Part shown: one piece after another, positions 1 through 8,358 of the stretch
Position numbering within the stretch: position 1 is the stretch's first letter
Layout of the letters: each line of letters begins with the position of its first letter
Assembly: GCA_913055645.1 (NCBI GenBank)
Contig: CAJXLC010000013.1
Location: 1 to 48,927 of the forward strand
Length of the DNA: 48,927 nt
Direction of reading: 5' to 3'
From: an uncultured Pseudomonadota bacterium
GTDB taxonomy: Bacteria; Pseudomonadota; Zetaproteobacteria; Mariprofundales; Mariprofundaceae
Notes under the pieces: model-generated
Seen by the model: only the letters and a program-made list of their open reading frames with translations
Told to the model about the DNA's origin: nothing
Database searches by the model: none
Made by a program: the position numbers and the translations under genes

Positions 1-718
1 CTGCATGTCGTTCTGCAAGATATACTGAGCCAAGAATACCTGCCAACTGATTATTAAAATTATGTGCCACGCCCCCTACAAGGGTACCAATTGCTGCCAT
101 CTTCTGAGTTTGCCGCTCTCTCTCCTCGCGCTCTTTCATCTCCGTTGCATCTGAAAAAACACAGACAAAATGATGAATCTTTCCATCTTCTTCTCTAATC
201 GTCTTGATATGCATTAACTCAGGGTAAATCTCACTATTTTTGCGCTTATTCCAAATTTCGCCTTCCCAAACACCTTGATTAACAAGCGCTGACCACATCA
301 TTTGGTAAAATGCCTTACTTTGCCTGCCCGACTTCAATATACGGGGATTTTCACCAATCACTTCATCCGGGGTATAGCCTGTTACACTGGTGAACGATTT
401 ATTCACATAGGTAATATTTTTATCTGCATTTACAATCATAACAGCGCAACCCGCATCTTGAAGCGCCGTAGCAAGTAACTCTAATTTTTCCTGATAACCA
501 TAAGTAATCGCAGCAATAGGCTTAATAACCCAAGCACAAACAGGCCAAGCCGCTAACAGCACCAGCAACAGCGCATCTACAACAGATTCCAAATCTGGCG
601 AGAAATAGTCTTCGAGACCACTCAAGTGAAAGACTATCATGATGGAATATTCTACAATGACCACGATAGCCACAAGGATAAGAATATAACGGGTAAAATT
701 TATTTCGTTCTTAGGCAT
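1..718 (-). CDS. PAS-domain sensor histidine kinase, partial (C-terminus off the left edge)
   Basis: This is the N-terminal 239 residues of a membrane sensor kinase; the gene continues beyond base 1. Two hydrophobic segments lie at about residues 11-32 and 47-69, enclosing a short periplasmic loop. A PAS domain follows at about 82-190 (VNKSFTSVTGY, ENPRILKSGR). The histidine-kinase H-box is reached at about 213-228 (GGVAHNFNNQLAGI, His219). That spelling is typical of PAS kinases of the HNFNN type, which often carry a C-terminal receiver domain, but the rest is not visible. The ATG at 718 has a good ribosome site (AGGTGAG) just upstream. It follows ubiD on the same strand after a 150-bp gap, so it probably has its own promoter. 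The signal sensed is unknown. Confidence 0.85.
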   Translation of the reverse strand, partial: MPKNEINFTRYILILVAIVVIVEYSIMIVFHLSGLEDYFSPDLESVVDALLLVLLAAWPVCAWVIKPIAAITYGYQEKLELLATALQDAGCAVMIVNADKNITYVNKSFTSVTGYTPDEVIGENPRILKSGRQSKAFYQMMWSALVNQGVWEGEIWNKRKNSEIYPELMHIKTIREEDGKIHHFVCVFSDATEMKEREERERQTQKMAAIGTLVGGVAHNFNNQLAGILGSVYLAERHA

Positions 719-767
719 TGCTCACCTACCATAAGGTATCTTATTGCAAAAAACAGAACGCAAAATA

Positions 768-795
768 TCTATAGGCGTTTGTTACAGCACATCAA
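768..795 (-). promoter_or_regulatory. Candidate sigma70 promoter of the sensor kinase
   Basis: On the minus strand a TTGATG -35 box (790-795) and a TATAGA -10 box (768-773) are separated by 16 bp. Transcription would start about 40-45 bp before the kinase ATG at 718. Each box matches consensus at four of six positions, so this is only plausible. Confidence 0.3.
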
Positions 796-868
796 TACCA
801 TCCCTTTAAATCGGAAAAATGCTATAATGGATACCTATCGGCAATCTAAGTTAAAACTTAAGAATTAA

Positions 869-2329
869 TCATAAGCCCAAATCATCCCAAATATTATCCA
901 CCCGTGCTTTAACTTCATTAGACATCTCAATGGGTTTACCCCATTCTCGGTCTGTTTCACCCGCCCATTTATTTGTAGCATCAATACCAACCTTGGAGCC
1001 AAGCCCTGCAATCGGCGAAGCAAAATCCAAATAATCAATCGGGGTATTTTCAGCCATGGTAAAATCACGCACAGGGTCACAACGTGTGGAAATCGCCCAA
1101 ATCACTTCCTTCCAATCTCGACAATCGACATCAGCATCCACCACAATAATGAATTTTGTGTACATAAATTGACGTAAATATGACCAAATACCAAACATCA
1201 CCCTCTTGGCATGACCTGCATAACCCTTATTGATTGAAACCACTGCCATACGATAGGAGCAACCCTCCATCGGCAGGTAAAAATCAACGATTTCAGGGAA
1301 CTGTTTCTTCAAAATCGGAACAAACACTTCATTAAATGCCAAACCCAACACTGCAGGCTCATCAGGCGGTTTCCCTGTATATGTCGAATGATACATTGCA
1401 TCTTCACGCATGGTGATTTTATCAACCGTAAAGACTGGAAACATCTCTGTTTCATTATAATAACCTGTATGATCACCATACGGTCCTTCTTTGGCATATT
1501 CATCCAATGAAACATAACCTTCGAGCACAATTTCCGATGATGCAGGCACTTGCAAAGGAATGCTCAAACAATCAGTTAATATTGTTTTTTTGCCACGCAA
1601 TAAACCCGCAAATTGATATTCAGATAGCGTATCAGGAATTGGGGTTACGGCAGCTAGAATCGTTGCAGGGTCAGCACCAATCACCACAGCACATGGAAAA
1701 CGTGTTGCGCCTGATTTTTTCGCTTCCCGATGATCCTGCGCACCACCACGATGCTTTAACCAACGCATAATAAGTTTGTTCTTCGCAATCTTTTGTTGGC
1801 GATAAATACCCATGTTTTGACGGTCTTTATTGGGGCCTTTAGTCACCACCAAACCCCATGTTAGTAGAGGTGCTACATCTTCTGGCCAACATGTTTGAAT
1901 GGGTAAAGCATCCAAATCCACATCATCGCCTTCCATCACAATGTTTTGGCAATCCGCTTTCTTCACAAGTTTGGGATTCATGTGTATGACTTTTTTCAAA
2001 ATCGGAAACTTATCCCAAGCATCTTTCAGACCCTTGGGTGGCTCAGGCTCTTTTAAGTATGCCAGCAACTCGCCAATCTCACGCAACTCATCGGCAGATT
2101 CCCGCCCCATGCCCAAAGCAATACGATCTGCCGTGCCAAATAAGTTGGTCAATACTGGCATATCGTAACCTTTTACATTTTCAAACAACAATGCAGGCCC
2201 TGCAGCACGCAATACCCGATCAGATATTTCCGTGATTTCTAACTCAGTGCTAACCTCAGTTGAAATACGTTTTAATAAGCCTCGCTTTTCAAGATCTTGC
2301 GTAAATTCACGCAAATCCGCATAACTCAT
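869..2329 (-). CDS. ubiD: UbiD, 3-octaprenyl-4-hydroxybenzoate decarboxylase
   Basis: UbiD decarboxylates 3-polyprenyl-4-hydroxybenzoate in ubiquinone synthesis, using the prenylated FMN made by UbiX. The 486-residue protein is collinear with E. coli UbiD along its whole length: [20 protein letters not shown] near the N-terminus, [11 protein letters not shown] at about 169-179, RWLKHRGGA at 189-197, EIVLEGYV at 266-273 and [12 protein letters not shown] at 281-292. The cofactor-contacting Arg/Asn and the acidic catalytic region are all present. It is the last gene of the minus-strand Mla-like operon; its ATG overlaps the TGA of the STAS gene by 4 bp (ATGA), so translation is probably coupled. 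No ubiX is in the window. Confidence 0.97.
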   Translation of the reverse strand: MSYADLREFTQDLEKRGLLKRISTEVSTELEITEISDRVLRAAGPALLFENVKGYDMPVLTNLFGTADRIALGMGRESADELREIGELLAYLKEPEPPKGLKDAWDKFPILKKVIHMNPKLVKKADCQNIVMEGDDVDLDALPIQTCWPEDVAPLLTWGLVVTKGPNKDRQNMGIYRQQKIAKNKLIMRWLKHRGGAQDHREAKKSGATRFPCAVVIGADPATILAAVTPIPDTLSEYQFAGLLRGKKTILTDCLSIPLQVPASSEIVLEGYVSLDEYAKEGPYGDHTGYYNETEMFPVFTVDKITMREDAMYHSTYTGKPPDEPAVLGLAFNEVFVPILKKQFPEIVDFYLPMEGCSYRMAVVSINKGYAGHAKRVMFGIWSYLRQFMYTKFIIVVDADVDCRDWKEVIWAISTRCDPVRDFTMAENTPIDYLDFASPIAGLGSKVGIDATNKWAGETDREWGKPIEMSNEVKARVDNIWDDLGL

Positions 2330-2673
2330 GCCCCTTCCTCAGCATTACCGTCAAAACTGCCCTCAGCAATATCAAAGACACTATCCAATTTTGCTAGCGA
2401 AAACACATCCCTGACCGTGTCTTGTAAGTCATACAGTGCAAAACGTCCACCCGATTGGCGCGCCCATTGCAAACCTTCCACCAATGTTGCAATGCCTGAT
2501 GAATCCATAAATGGCACACCTGACAAGCAAACATGAATTTCTTTGTTTTGATTAACAAATAGAGGCTTTAGCGTATCCCTAAGGCGTGGGGATGTGTGAA
2601 TATTTACAGTTCCTTTCACCGCTACTTTCACCACACCTGCATCATTTGTTTCTACTGCTACATCAAGCTTCAT
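2326..2673 (-). CDS. STAS-domain protein (anti-sigma factor antagonist / MlaB-like)
   Basis: This is a 115-residue single STAS domain. I place the start at the ATG at 2673, because an AGGGAG ribosome site sits 8 bp upstream and because the family begins there; a longer frame would read into the upstream gene. The signature D57-S58-S59-G60 ([13 protein letters not shown]) is the RsbV/SpoIIAA phosphorylation site, so the serine needed for control by a kinase is retained. STAS proteins act as anti-anti-sigma factors, and MlaB-type STAS proteins bind the ATPase of Mla lipid transporters. Here the gene overlaps an RsbW-like ATPase gene upstream by 11 bp and lies downstream of mlaE/F/D homologues, so either or both roles are possible. 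Confidence 0.85.
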   Translation of the reverse strand: MKLDVAVETNDAGVVKVAVKGTVNIHTSPRLRDTLKPLFVNQNKEIHVCLSGVPFMDSSGIATLVEGLQWARQSGGRFALYDLQDTVRDVFSLAKLDSVFDIAEGSFDGNAEEGA

Positions 2674-3160
2674 CACCAACTCCCTTCGTTCCCTGCTTAC
2701 AAATATAAATAAGCGTCCACTGATTACCATCATCCAGTGCAACATGCTCCACAACATCCATAATCGAATGAATCAACTGCATGCCCAATCCGCCTGGCGT
2801 AATATCGGCAGCACTACACGGCGTCGTATCACCACAGTCCCAACCTTGAATATCAACAACCGGAGCATAATCACGAAACATGAAGTGTAATTCCTGCATG
2901 CCATCATCATTGATATGTATTTTGCTTTCAAATTGCACTCTGCCAGGCGTGTCGCCATAGCCATGGTCAGTAATATTGGCAAATAACTCATCCACAGCAA
3001 GTGCCACACGGTTGGTTTCCACATCTGTTAAACCAGCACGCAAGGCAATCACTTCCACCATGGAATGCAGCACATGCACACAATCACGCTGGCAAATAAG
3101 CTCAAACTTAAGCTTGCCAACTTGGCTCTGCTCTAAATCAAGCACTTCAAATTCAACCAT
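2663..3160 (-). CDS. RsbW-like ATP-binding protein (HATPase_c_2, anti-sigma regulatory kinase family)
   Basis: The 165-residue protein has the GHKL ATP-binding fold of anti-sigma serine kinases. The N-box is VDELFANITDHGYG at about 56-69 (Glu58, Asn62) and the G2 box is GGLGMQLIHSIMD at 123-135. The G1 region reads FRDYAPVVD (Asp97); its usual glycine is replaced by alanine, so kinase activity is not certain. RsbW proteins phosphorylate a STAS partner on serine and can sequester a sigma factor. The next gene encodes such a STAS protein with an intact DSSG motif, making the two a likely pair. Its ATG overlaps the stop of the TPR lipoprotein gene (TAATG). No sigma factor or PP2C phosphatase gene is nearby. 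Confidence 0.8.
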   Translation of the reverse strand: MVEFEVLDLEQSQVGKLKFELICQRDCVHVLHSMVEVIALRAGLTDVETNRVALAVDELFANITDHGYGDTPGRVQFESKIHINDDGMQELHFMFRDYAPVVDIQGWDCGDTTPCSAADITPGGLGMQLIHSIMDVVEHVALDDGNQWTLIYICKQGTKGVGDEA

Positions 3161-3999
3161 TACTGACCCAACTTGCTCAACAGCTGCTTGGCTTTCAACT
3201 CGCCTTTTTCATCTTGCAAAATAAAATAAATATCCCTTGCCCGCTCGGCATAATCAAGGCGCTTTTGTATTGATATTTCACCTGCCAACCCTGCCAGTAA
3301 CAACGAGGCATTTGCTGATAACCTTGGTGCCCCCACTTGTTTGCAAAGTTTCAGCACATTGACTGACTGCTTTTTCGCCATCACATCATCGCCTTTTTCT
3401 TTTGCCAACAAAGCCAAGCCCATCGTGGCTTTTGCCTGCAACAACAAACCCGAACGATTTTTTCCTGATGCTTGTATAACCTTCAAATACGACTGCTCTG
3501 CTTGCGCTACATCATGCTGTAAATATGCCAACTTAGCCGCCATCAAATACACATCGGCAGGTAAATTTGCAGATGATGGTTGCATGGCTTCTATAGGCTT
3601 TCCTTGCCTTATCTGCAACAATGTTAACTGTAGTTCAGCTCTATTTTTGTAGGCTGGGAGATGATGCGTTTCCGCCAAATATAACACCTTCTGTAAAGCC
3701 AACTCAGCCTTATTGGTCTGCTTTCCCGCTTTGTAAGCCGTGGCTAAATTGTACCAAGCACTTGTTATCTTCACAGGATCATTGGCAAGTTTTGCCATTT
3801 GTAATGCACGATCAAAAGCATGCTGTGCTGATGCCCAACGCTCCTGATGCATTGCCTCCACACCAACATGTGTGAAATCTTTCATATGCTGCACATAAAT
3901 ATTTTCAACAACAGGCGCACTGGTTTTATGCCCTCCGCCACATGCCACAACAAACACACTGAGCAACATAAAAAGACATAGACGAAAAACACGTATCAT
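3160..3999 (-). CDS. TPR-repeat lipoprotein of the Mla-like operon
   Basis: The 279-residue protein starts with a lipoprotein signal peptide (hydrophobic residues about 5-18, lipobox FVVAC, Cys20), so it should be exported and lipid-anchored. The rest is helical with tetratricopeptide-like repeats, for example VGVEAMHQERWASAQHAFDR and AWYNLATAYKAGKQTNKAEL. It overlaps mlaD upstream by 4 bp (ATGA) and touches the RsbW-like gene downstream, so it is made together with the transporter. TPR lipoproteins commonly scaffold envelope complexes. I infer a periplasmic partner role for the MlaE/D system; the ligand is unknown. It is not a recognisable MlaA or MlaC. Confidence 0.8.
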   Translation of the reverse strand: MIRVFRLCLFMLLSVFVVACGGGHKTSAPVVENIYVQHMKDFTHVGVEAMHQERWASAQHAFDRALQMAKLANDPVKITSAWYNLATAYKAGKQTNKAELALQKVLYLAETHHLPAYKNRAELQLTLLQIRQGKPIEAMQPSSANLPADVYLMAAKLAYLQHDVAQAEQSYLKVIQASGKNRSGLLLQAKATMGLALLAKEKGDDVMAKKQSVNVLKLCKQVGAPRLSANASLLLAGLAGEISIQKRLDYAERARDIYFILQDEKGELKAKQLLSKLGQ

Positions 4000-5009
4000 G
4001 GCTGCATATCCAAAACTGGTGGCGCAGTTTCAAGGCTCTCTTGTGTTGCCTTTTCTGACGTACCACCACCCAATAGCCACGAACGTTGCAAATTTTTCAT
4101 CAATACCTGCATTTCTTTTAATGTTGCCCGCGAATCCCTTGCCAAGCCTGGAAGCTCTGGTGTCATTTCAGATAAATCCGATGCCACAATATTTAGCGCA
4201 GATGACAGTTTATCCACATGTGTAAGCAAGGCATTACTTCGCTCAATAGTCTCAGGCCCATACTTGCTTAGACTTTGTGATAAAGGTTTTATATTTTCGA
4301 GAATGTCCGTAGTCGCAGTCAGCGAATCTGCCAAACGCAAAGCGACCTTCTGCTCATCCAAATCACCTGCAACACTCCCCATTTTCTGCACGGCTTGCGT
4401 AAATGTTTCAATGGCCATTTGTAGGCTTTTGCCATCCACAGGCTCTGTTATTTTGCGTAAATTTGACATCCCTACACGCAAATCACTATCTGGATCATTC
4501 ATCCATGTCGATAACGATGCCAATTCTCGCAACAACACATTGGCATTGTCCACAGCAGGTTGTAAATCCGTTAATATTTGTTCCAATGATGCTTCGGTTT
4601 CATAATTCAAAAGCTCACCACTATTGAGCATAGGCTTGGCAACATCACCTCTAGTCAACTCCACAACCTGCTCACCCAGCAAACCTTCTTTGGTAAGCTG
4701 GATCACCGCGCCTTGATGAACCATATGGTGATAGCGCTCAAGCAAGCGTAACGAAATACGCACCTGTCCCTCATCTTGCAACTCAATTTGATCAATATGT
4801 CCAATAGCAAAACCTTGAAATTTTACAGGCTGCCCTTCATAGAATGAGCTCGCAGAAGGCGGCTCCACAAACAAATAGAATTTTTTGGAAAACACATTAC
4901 TACGCACGCTAACAATCAACACAACCAAAATCAGTGCGCCAATACCTAGCATCACAAACCAACCCACTTGGCGTTTTATGCCCGATACAAAATCTCCAGA
5001 ATCTACCAT
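3996..5009 (-). CDS. mlaD: MlaD-like MCE-domain protein
   Basis: This is a substrate-binding MCE protein of a phospholipid/lipid ABC transporter, 337 residues. It has one N-terminal membrane helix (about 15-36, VGWFVMLGIGALILVVLIVS) and an MCE domain at about 39-118 (FYLFVEPPSASSFYEGQPVKF, VIQLTKEGLLGEQVVEL). A long helical C-terminal region follows that may extend the periplasmic channel. It is longer than E. coli MlaD (183 residues), as is usual for MCE proteins in organisms without the full enterobacterial Mla set. It overlaps the ATPase-like gene by 7 bp and the TPR lipoprotein gene by 4 bp. The symbol is by homology; substrate and direction of transport are unknown. Confidence 0.88.
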   Translation of the reverse strand: MVDSGDFVSGIKRQVGWFVMLGIGALILVVLIVSVRSNVFSKKFYLFVEPPSASSFYEGQPVKFQGFAIGHIDQIELQDEGQVRISLRLLERYHHMVHQGAVIQLTKEGLLGEQVVELTRGDVAKPMLNSGELLNYETEASLEQILTDLQPAVDNANVLLRELASLSTWMNDPDSDLRVGMSNLRKITEPVDGKSLQMAIETFTQAVQKMGSVAGDLDEQKVALRLADSLTATTDILENIKPLSQSLSKYGPETIERSNALLTHVDKLSSALNIVASDLSEMTPELPGLARDSRATLKEMQVLMKNLQRSWLLGGGTSEKATQESLETAPPVLDMQP

Positions 5010-5683
5010 ATACCACTCACATCAGGCACATTAGCGCATTCAATCTCATATGTCCGTGAAAAATTTAATCCCGAACCTTCATGCATGGATGATGTTAAGT
5101 ATAATACTCCAGCCTTCAATTGCTGCATCGCCTCTTTTGCTTTGGCTCGAAATATCTGTAAACGTTCGGGCGGCATACCCACATGAACTTCTTGTGCCAC
5201 AATCACATCTGGACGCTTAAGCAAGCAGTGCCCCAAACTCACCAATGCATGTGTATAAGCAGAGCGTTCACCAGCCTGCTCATAAAGCAACGCTCCCAAA
5301 CCAAGGAACTCGGCAACATCGGCAACTTCACGTTCTGCTCGTTTTAAACGAGATGTATCTTCAGCATACAAAAAAGGCAATAATAAATTTTCCCGTATAC
5401 TTAAATTTGCAAGTAATCCACGTCGCCGAATCATACTACCAACACGGGCACAATACGCTGGTTTACCAGCAACCACACGTTTGCCTGCATACGCTAGCCA
5501 AACCTGTGCATCATCACCTTTACCCAGCACAAATTGCGGAAAAAACCGATCCAAAAACATATACTGCATACTACAATTCATCACAAAGCGTATGTTTTTC
5601 CCTCGGCAGATATAATCTTCAGGCAATTGCCTGTCGCATATCTCCATGGCACGCCAATGCAGTTCATCGCTTACAGGTTCCAT
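5003..5683 (-). CDS. Degenerate ABC ATPase subunit (MlaF position, no Walker A)
   Basis: By position (between mlaE and mlaD) and layout this 226-residue protein is the MlaF subunit, but its ATPase motifs are eroded. Where Walker A (GxxGxGKS/T) is expected, the text reads RFVMNCSMQYMFLDRFF, with no glycine loop or lysine. The Q-loop region survives as RRRGLLANLSIRENLLLPFLY. The signature helix is EQAGERSAYTHALVSLGHCL instead of LSGGQ. Walker B is PDVIVAQEVHVG instead of LLDEPTxGLD. I see no alternative intact ATPase in the window. The ATG at 5683 is chosen; a GTG at 5695 is also possible. The frame is open and overlaps both neighbours, arguing against a dead gene. It may be a pseudo-ATPase adaptor. 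Confidence 0.75.
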   Translation of the reverse strand: MEPVSDELHWRAMEICDRQLPEDYICRGKNIRFVMNCSMQYMFLDRFFPQFVLGKGDDAQVWLAYAGKRVVAGKPAYCARVGSMIRRRGLLANLSIRENLLLPFLYAEDTSRLKRAEREVADVAEFLGLGALLYEQAGERSAYTHALVSLGHCLLKRPDVIVAQEVHVGMPPERLQIFRAKAKEAMQQLKAGVLYLTSSMHEGSGLNFSRTYEIECANVPDVSGIW

Positions 5684-6489
5684 ATTAGCACCCACACTAC
5701 ATCCAAAAATAACATCAATAACAATGCTCCCAAAACGCCATATGTCGCACGGACAGGAATTTGATTCGGATCATTTTCGATCCTGCCACCTTGATCCAAA
5801 AGCATGATACATGACAACATCGGATAAAACATGCCTTTTACAATCATTGCTATCAATTCTTTAAGATCTGTCCCACGCTGCACTTCGAATAAAAATTCAC
5901 TAAAATTCAAGGTGTACGTCCAAGATACTACCAATCCACCAACCCATATAGAAACAACTACAAAAACGAAGGTTAAGACCAACCCGCATAGGGAAAAGGC
6001 TATAATTCTTGGTAGATATAAATACTCATAAGGTGATACACCAAGACTAAGAAGCAACGAATCCTCACCCCTGGATTTCATATGTCCAACCTCAGTCACC
6101 ACAGCAACACCTGAACGCGCCAATAAAAAAATAGCGACTAAAAACGGTGCCATTTCTTGCACCAGCACCCCGTTCATCAAGCTGCCAATCAACGATAAAT
6201 CTTGTATTCTACGGGAAAAGTCCACAATATTATAAACAGCAAGCACGCCAGCACCTAAGGCTATCACAATGACCCAAGGCAAACTCTGAACGCCTGTAAA
6301 GTACACTTGTCGTATCACCACATTTATCACTGCTGGTCGCGATACCCAACGCATACGCAGAAAAACTCGAGCTATCGCCACAAAAAGGCGAAAAAAACGC
6401 TGCAAAACCTGCAAAGCTTGCAGAGAAAACAAGCCAACCCTATCTGCCCGTCTATGCCATTGACCTATATGTGTTCGTAACATGCCCAT
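5671..6489 (-). CDS. mlaE: MlaE-family ABC transporter permease
   Basis: This is the inner-membrane permease of an MCE-type lipid transporter, 272 residues. It shows the family core LVAIFLLARSGVAVVTEVGHMK at about 136-157 and four or five hydrophobic helices (for example about 75-95, 175-205 and 245-270), ending in an MlaE-like GALLLMLFLDVVWVLIW. The family's usual AGRVGAA and E-L-G-x-M features appear as ARSGVAV and EVGHMK. It is the first gene of the minus-strand operon that continues through the degenerate ATPase, MlaD, a TPR lipoprotein, the RsbW/STAS pair and UbiD. Its last 13 bp overlap the ATPase-like gene. A second ATG at 6483 is an alternative start. Confidence 0.88.
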   Translation of the reverse strand: MGMLRTHIGQWHRRADRVGLFSLQALQVLQRFFRLFVAIARVFLRMRWVSRPAVINVVIRQVYFTGVQSLPWVIVIALGAGVLAVYNIVDFSRRIQDLSLIGSLMNGVLVQEMAPFLVAIFLLARSGVAVVTEVGHMKSRGEDSLLLSLGVSPYEYLYLPRIIAFSLCGLVLTFVFVVVSIWVGGLVVSWTYTLNFSEFLFEVQRGTDLKELIAMIVKGMFYPMLSCIMLLDQGGRIENDPNQIPVRATYGVLGALLLMLFLDVVWVLIWNL

Positions 6490-6663
6490 AGTCTATTTCT
6501 AAGCCTTTATCATTGAAATACAAGCGATGTAGATCACACTTTTGTTTTTTGGTGTTTTTATTAACGTAAAAAGAAACTTCACCTTGCCTGACAAATACAC
6601 CTTGAGTAGCGTCCCGCTTCTTTTAGAAAATCTATTCATTTACTTGTTATATTGAGGTCTACA

Positions 6664-8265
6664 ATGCTCGAAATTATGCGTAACCAAGCACAATCATGGC
6701 TGGCCAAACTTATTCTTGGCGGCATCGCTTTTTCTTTTGGATTGTGGGGCATCGGTGATTATTTTACAGGAAGCCGCGTGGCTTATGTTGCTGAGGTTGA
6801 TGGAAAACCCATCAGCGATTTAAGTTTTACACAAAACTATGAACGCCAACTTAATAGCTATCGTGCCATGTTAGGGAAACAGTTTTCAAAAACATTGGTT
6901 AAGCAGTTGGGGGTAAAAGATAACACCCTGCAAACCATGATTAACCGTCAATTGATGCTTGATGAGGCTGCGCGCATGGGGCTCGTCACTTCTGATGCGG
7001 CCTTGTTAGCCTATGTGCAAAACAATCCAACCTTTCAACAAGCAGGCAGCTTTGACCCGCAACGTTACCACACATTTACACGTAATATGGGCTTTGCAAC
7101 CACCCGTGATTTCGAAGATGATGCACGTGTCAACTTGATGATTGATGCTTTGCAAAAAGCTATTGTTGATTCAGCCCAAGTGAATGATGCAGAAGTTCGC
7201 GCTCAATTTGAACGTGAATTTGCACAACGCACCATTGCAGCCGTAATGATTGAACCCCAGAATCTTATCAAAGATATTAAAATAGATGCGACAAGTGCAA
7301 AGGCTTGGTATGATAGCCATACACAAAACTATCGCTCTAACCTGCAAGTAAAAATCAATGCTGTTGTAATCGACCCCACTAAGCTTGCTAAAGATATTCG
7401 TGTTGACGAGGCTGATATTGCCTCTGCCTATGAAGCCCGCAAATCTAGCTGGACTGGAAATGGCGCAACTCAATCACTGAGTGCTGTCCATGATGAACTA
7501 AAGAAATCTTTAATTGTCGAAAAATCTCGCGATGAAGCGTATGAATTATCACAAGATTTGGACAATGCATTAGGCATGGAAGATTCTCTTCAAGCTGCTG
7601 CCAATAGCCTTAATCTTGCTGTTTATAAGACTGATGCTATGGATGCTCCCAAAGCACGTACAGATACATTGCTAGGCAGCGATCAAGAACTCATTAAGAA
7701 AGCATTTACAGCTATACCAGGTGATAGCATTGATATTATAGAGCTTGATGATGGGCGTTTTGTCGCTATTGAGGTACTGCAACGCATTGAACCTGCCCCG
7801 CTAGCTTTTAAAGATGTCTCTACTAAGGTTTACGCTGATGCACGCAATGCCGCTGCGGCTGATAAAGCACGAGACATTGCTAAAACGTTGCTTGCAGACT
7901 CTAACCAACTTACTCCTGATGCGATGGCACAAAAAGGTGGTTATGCAAAATTCTTATCCAAGCCTGTACGTCGTAGCGGCGTTGGTGATAGCGCGACTTG
8001 GCTAACGCCTGCTATTGTTAATGCTGCGTTCAATACAGGCGCTAAACAATGGGCAAGCAAAGCCATTCAAACATCACGTGGGCTAGCATTGGTTTATGTG
8101 ACCAAAACAATCGCGGGTGATGATAAAGCCTTTTCCAAACAAAAGGCTGCCATTGCATTGAAAGCTGCTAAAGCCAAAGGCGCAGTACGCTTTGCACGCT
8201 GGATTTCAACTGTTCGTGATCGTCATGATATTGTTATTCATCCAAAGGTGCTTGAGAAAATTTAA
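6664..8265 (+). CDS. PpiD-like periplasmic folding factor lacking the parvulin domain
   Basis: The start is the ATG at 6664 (MLEIMRNQAQSW), preceded by a TGAGG ribosome site; the TTG at 6652 lies inside that site. The 533-residue protein has the PpiD N-terminus: a short cytoplasmic stretch, one membrane anchor (about 13-32, LAKLILGGIAFSFGLWGIGDYF) and a SurA-like chaperone domain (VAEVDGKPISDLSFTQNYER; NRQLMLDEAARMGL). E. coli PpiD has a parvulin PPIase domain next; here the expected ARHILV and GGDLG motifs are absent and the helical C-terminal part follows after about residue 270. The protein is about 90 residues shorter than E. coli PpiD. It probably acts as a membrane-anchored chaperone for exported proteins without isomerase activity. 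Confidence 0.85.
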   Translation: MLEIMRNQAQSWLAKLILGGIAFSFGLWGIGDYFTGSRVAYVAEVDGKPISDLSFTQNYERQLNSYRAMLGKQFSKTLVKQLGVKDNTLQTMINRQLMLDEAARMGLVTSDAALLAYVQNNPTFQQAGSFDPQRYHTFTRNMGFATTRDFEDDARVNLMIDALQKAIVDSAQVNDAEVRAQFEREFAQRTIAAVMIEPQNLIKDIKIDATSAKAWYDSHTQNYRSNLQVKINAVVIDPTKLAKDIRVDEADIASAYEARKSSWTGNGATQSLSAVHDELKKSLIVEKSRDEAYELSQDLDNALGMEDSLQAAANSLNLAVYKTDAMDAPKARTDTLLGSDQELIKKAFTAIPGDSIDIIELDDGRFVAIEVLQRIEPAPLAFKDVSTKVYADARNAAAADKARDIAKTLLADSNQLTPDAMAQKGGYAKFLSKPVRRSGVGDSATWLTPAIVNAAFNTGAKQWASKAIQTSRGLALVYVTKTIAGDDKAFSKQKAAIALKAAKAKGAVRFARWISTVRDRHDIVIHPKVLEKI

Positions 8266-8290
8266 AATGCGCTTTCTTAGCAACAAACAA

Positions 8291-8321
8291 AAAAGGCTGC
8301 TCAGTGAGCAGCCTTTTTTAT
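8291..8321. terminator. Bidirectional rho-independent terminator between ppiD and hemE
   Basis: The stem GGCTGCT / AGCAGCC with loop CAGTG is flanked by A-rich sequence on the left and a T6 run on the right. It would therefore terminate both the plus-strand ppiD and the minus-strand hemE transcripts, which converge here. Confidence 0.9.
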
Positions 8322-8358
8322 TGCAAATGTCTTACTACCTTAAGACCTAGCCAGTGAA

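Noticed and set aside
626-868. Plus-strand 80-codon frame
   Set aside because: It overlaps the sensor kinase on the other strand, has no ribosome site and no recognisable motif.
2674-2757. Longer N-terminus for the STAS protein
   Set aside because: The 28 extra residues lie fully inside the RsbW-like gene, and a good ribosome site marks the ATG at 2673.
6652-6663. TTG start for the PpiD-like gene
   Set aside because: The TTG overlaps the TGAGG ribosome site of the better ATG at 6664, where family similarity begins.
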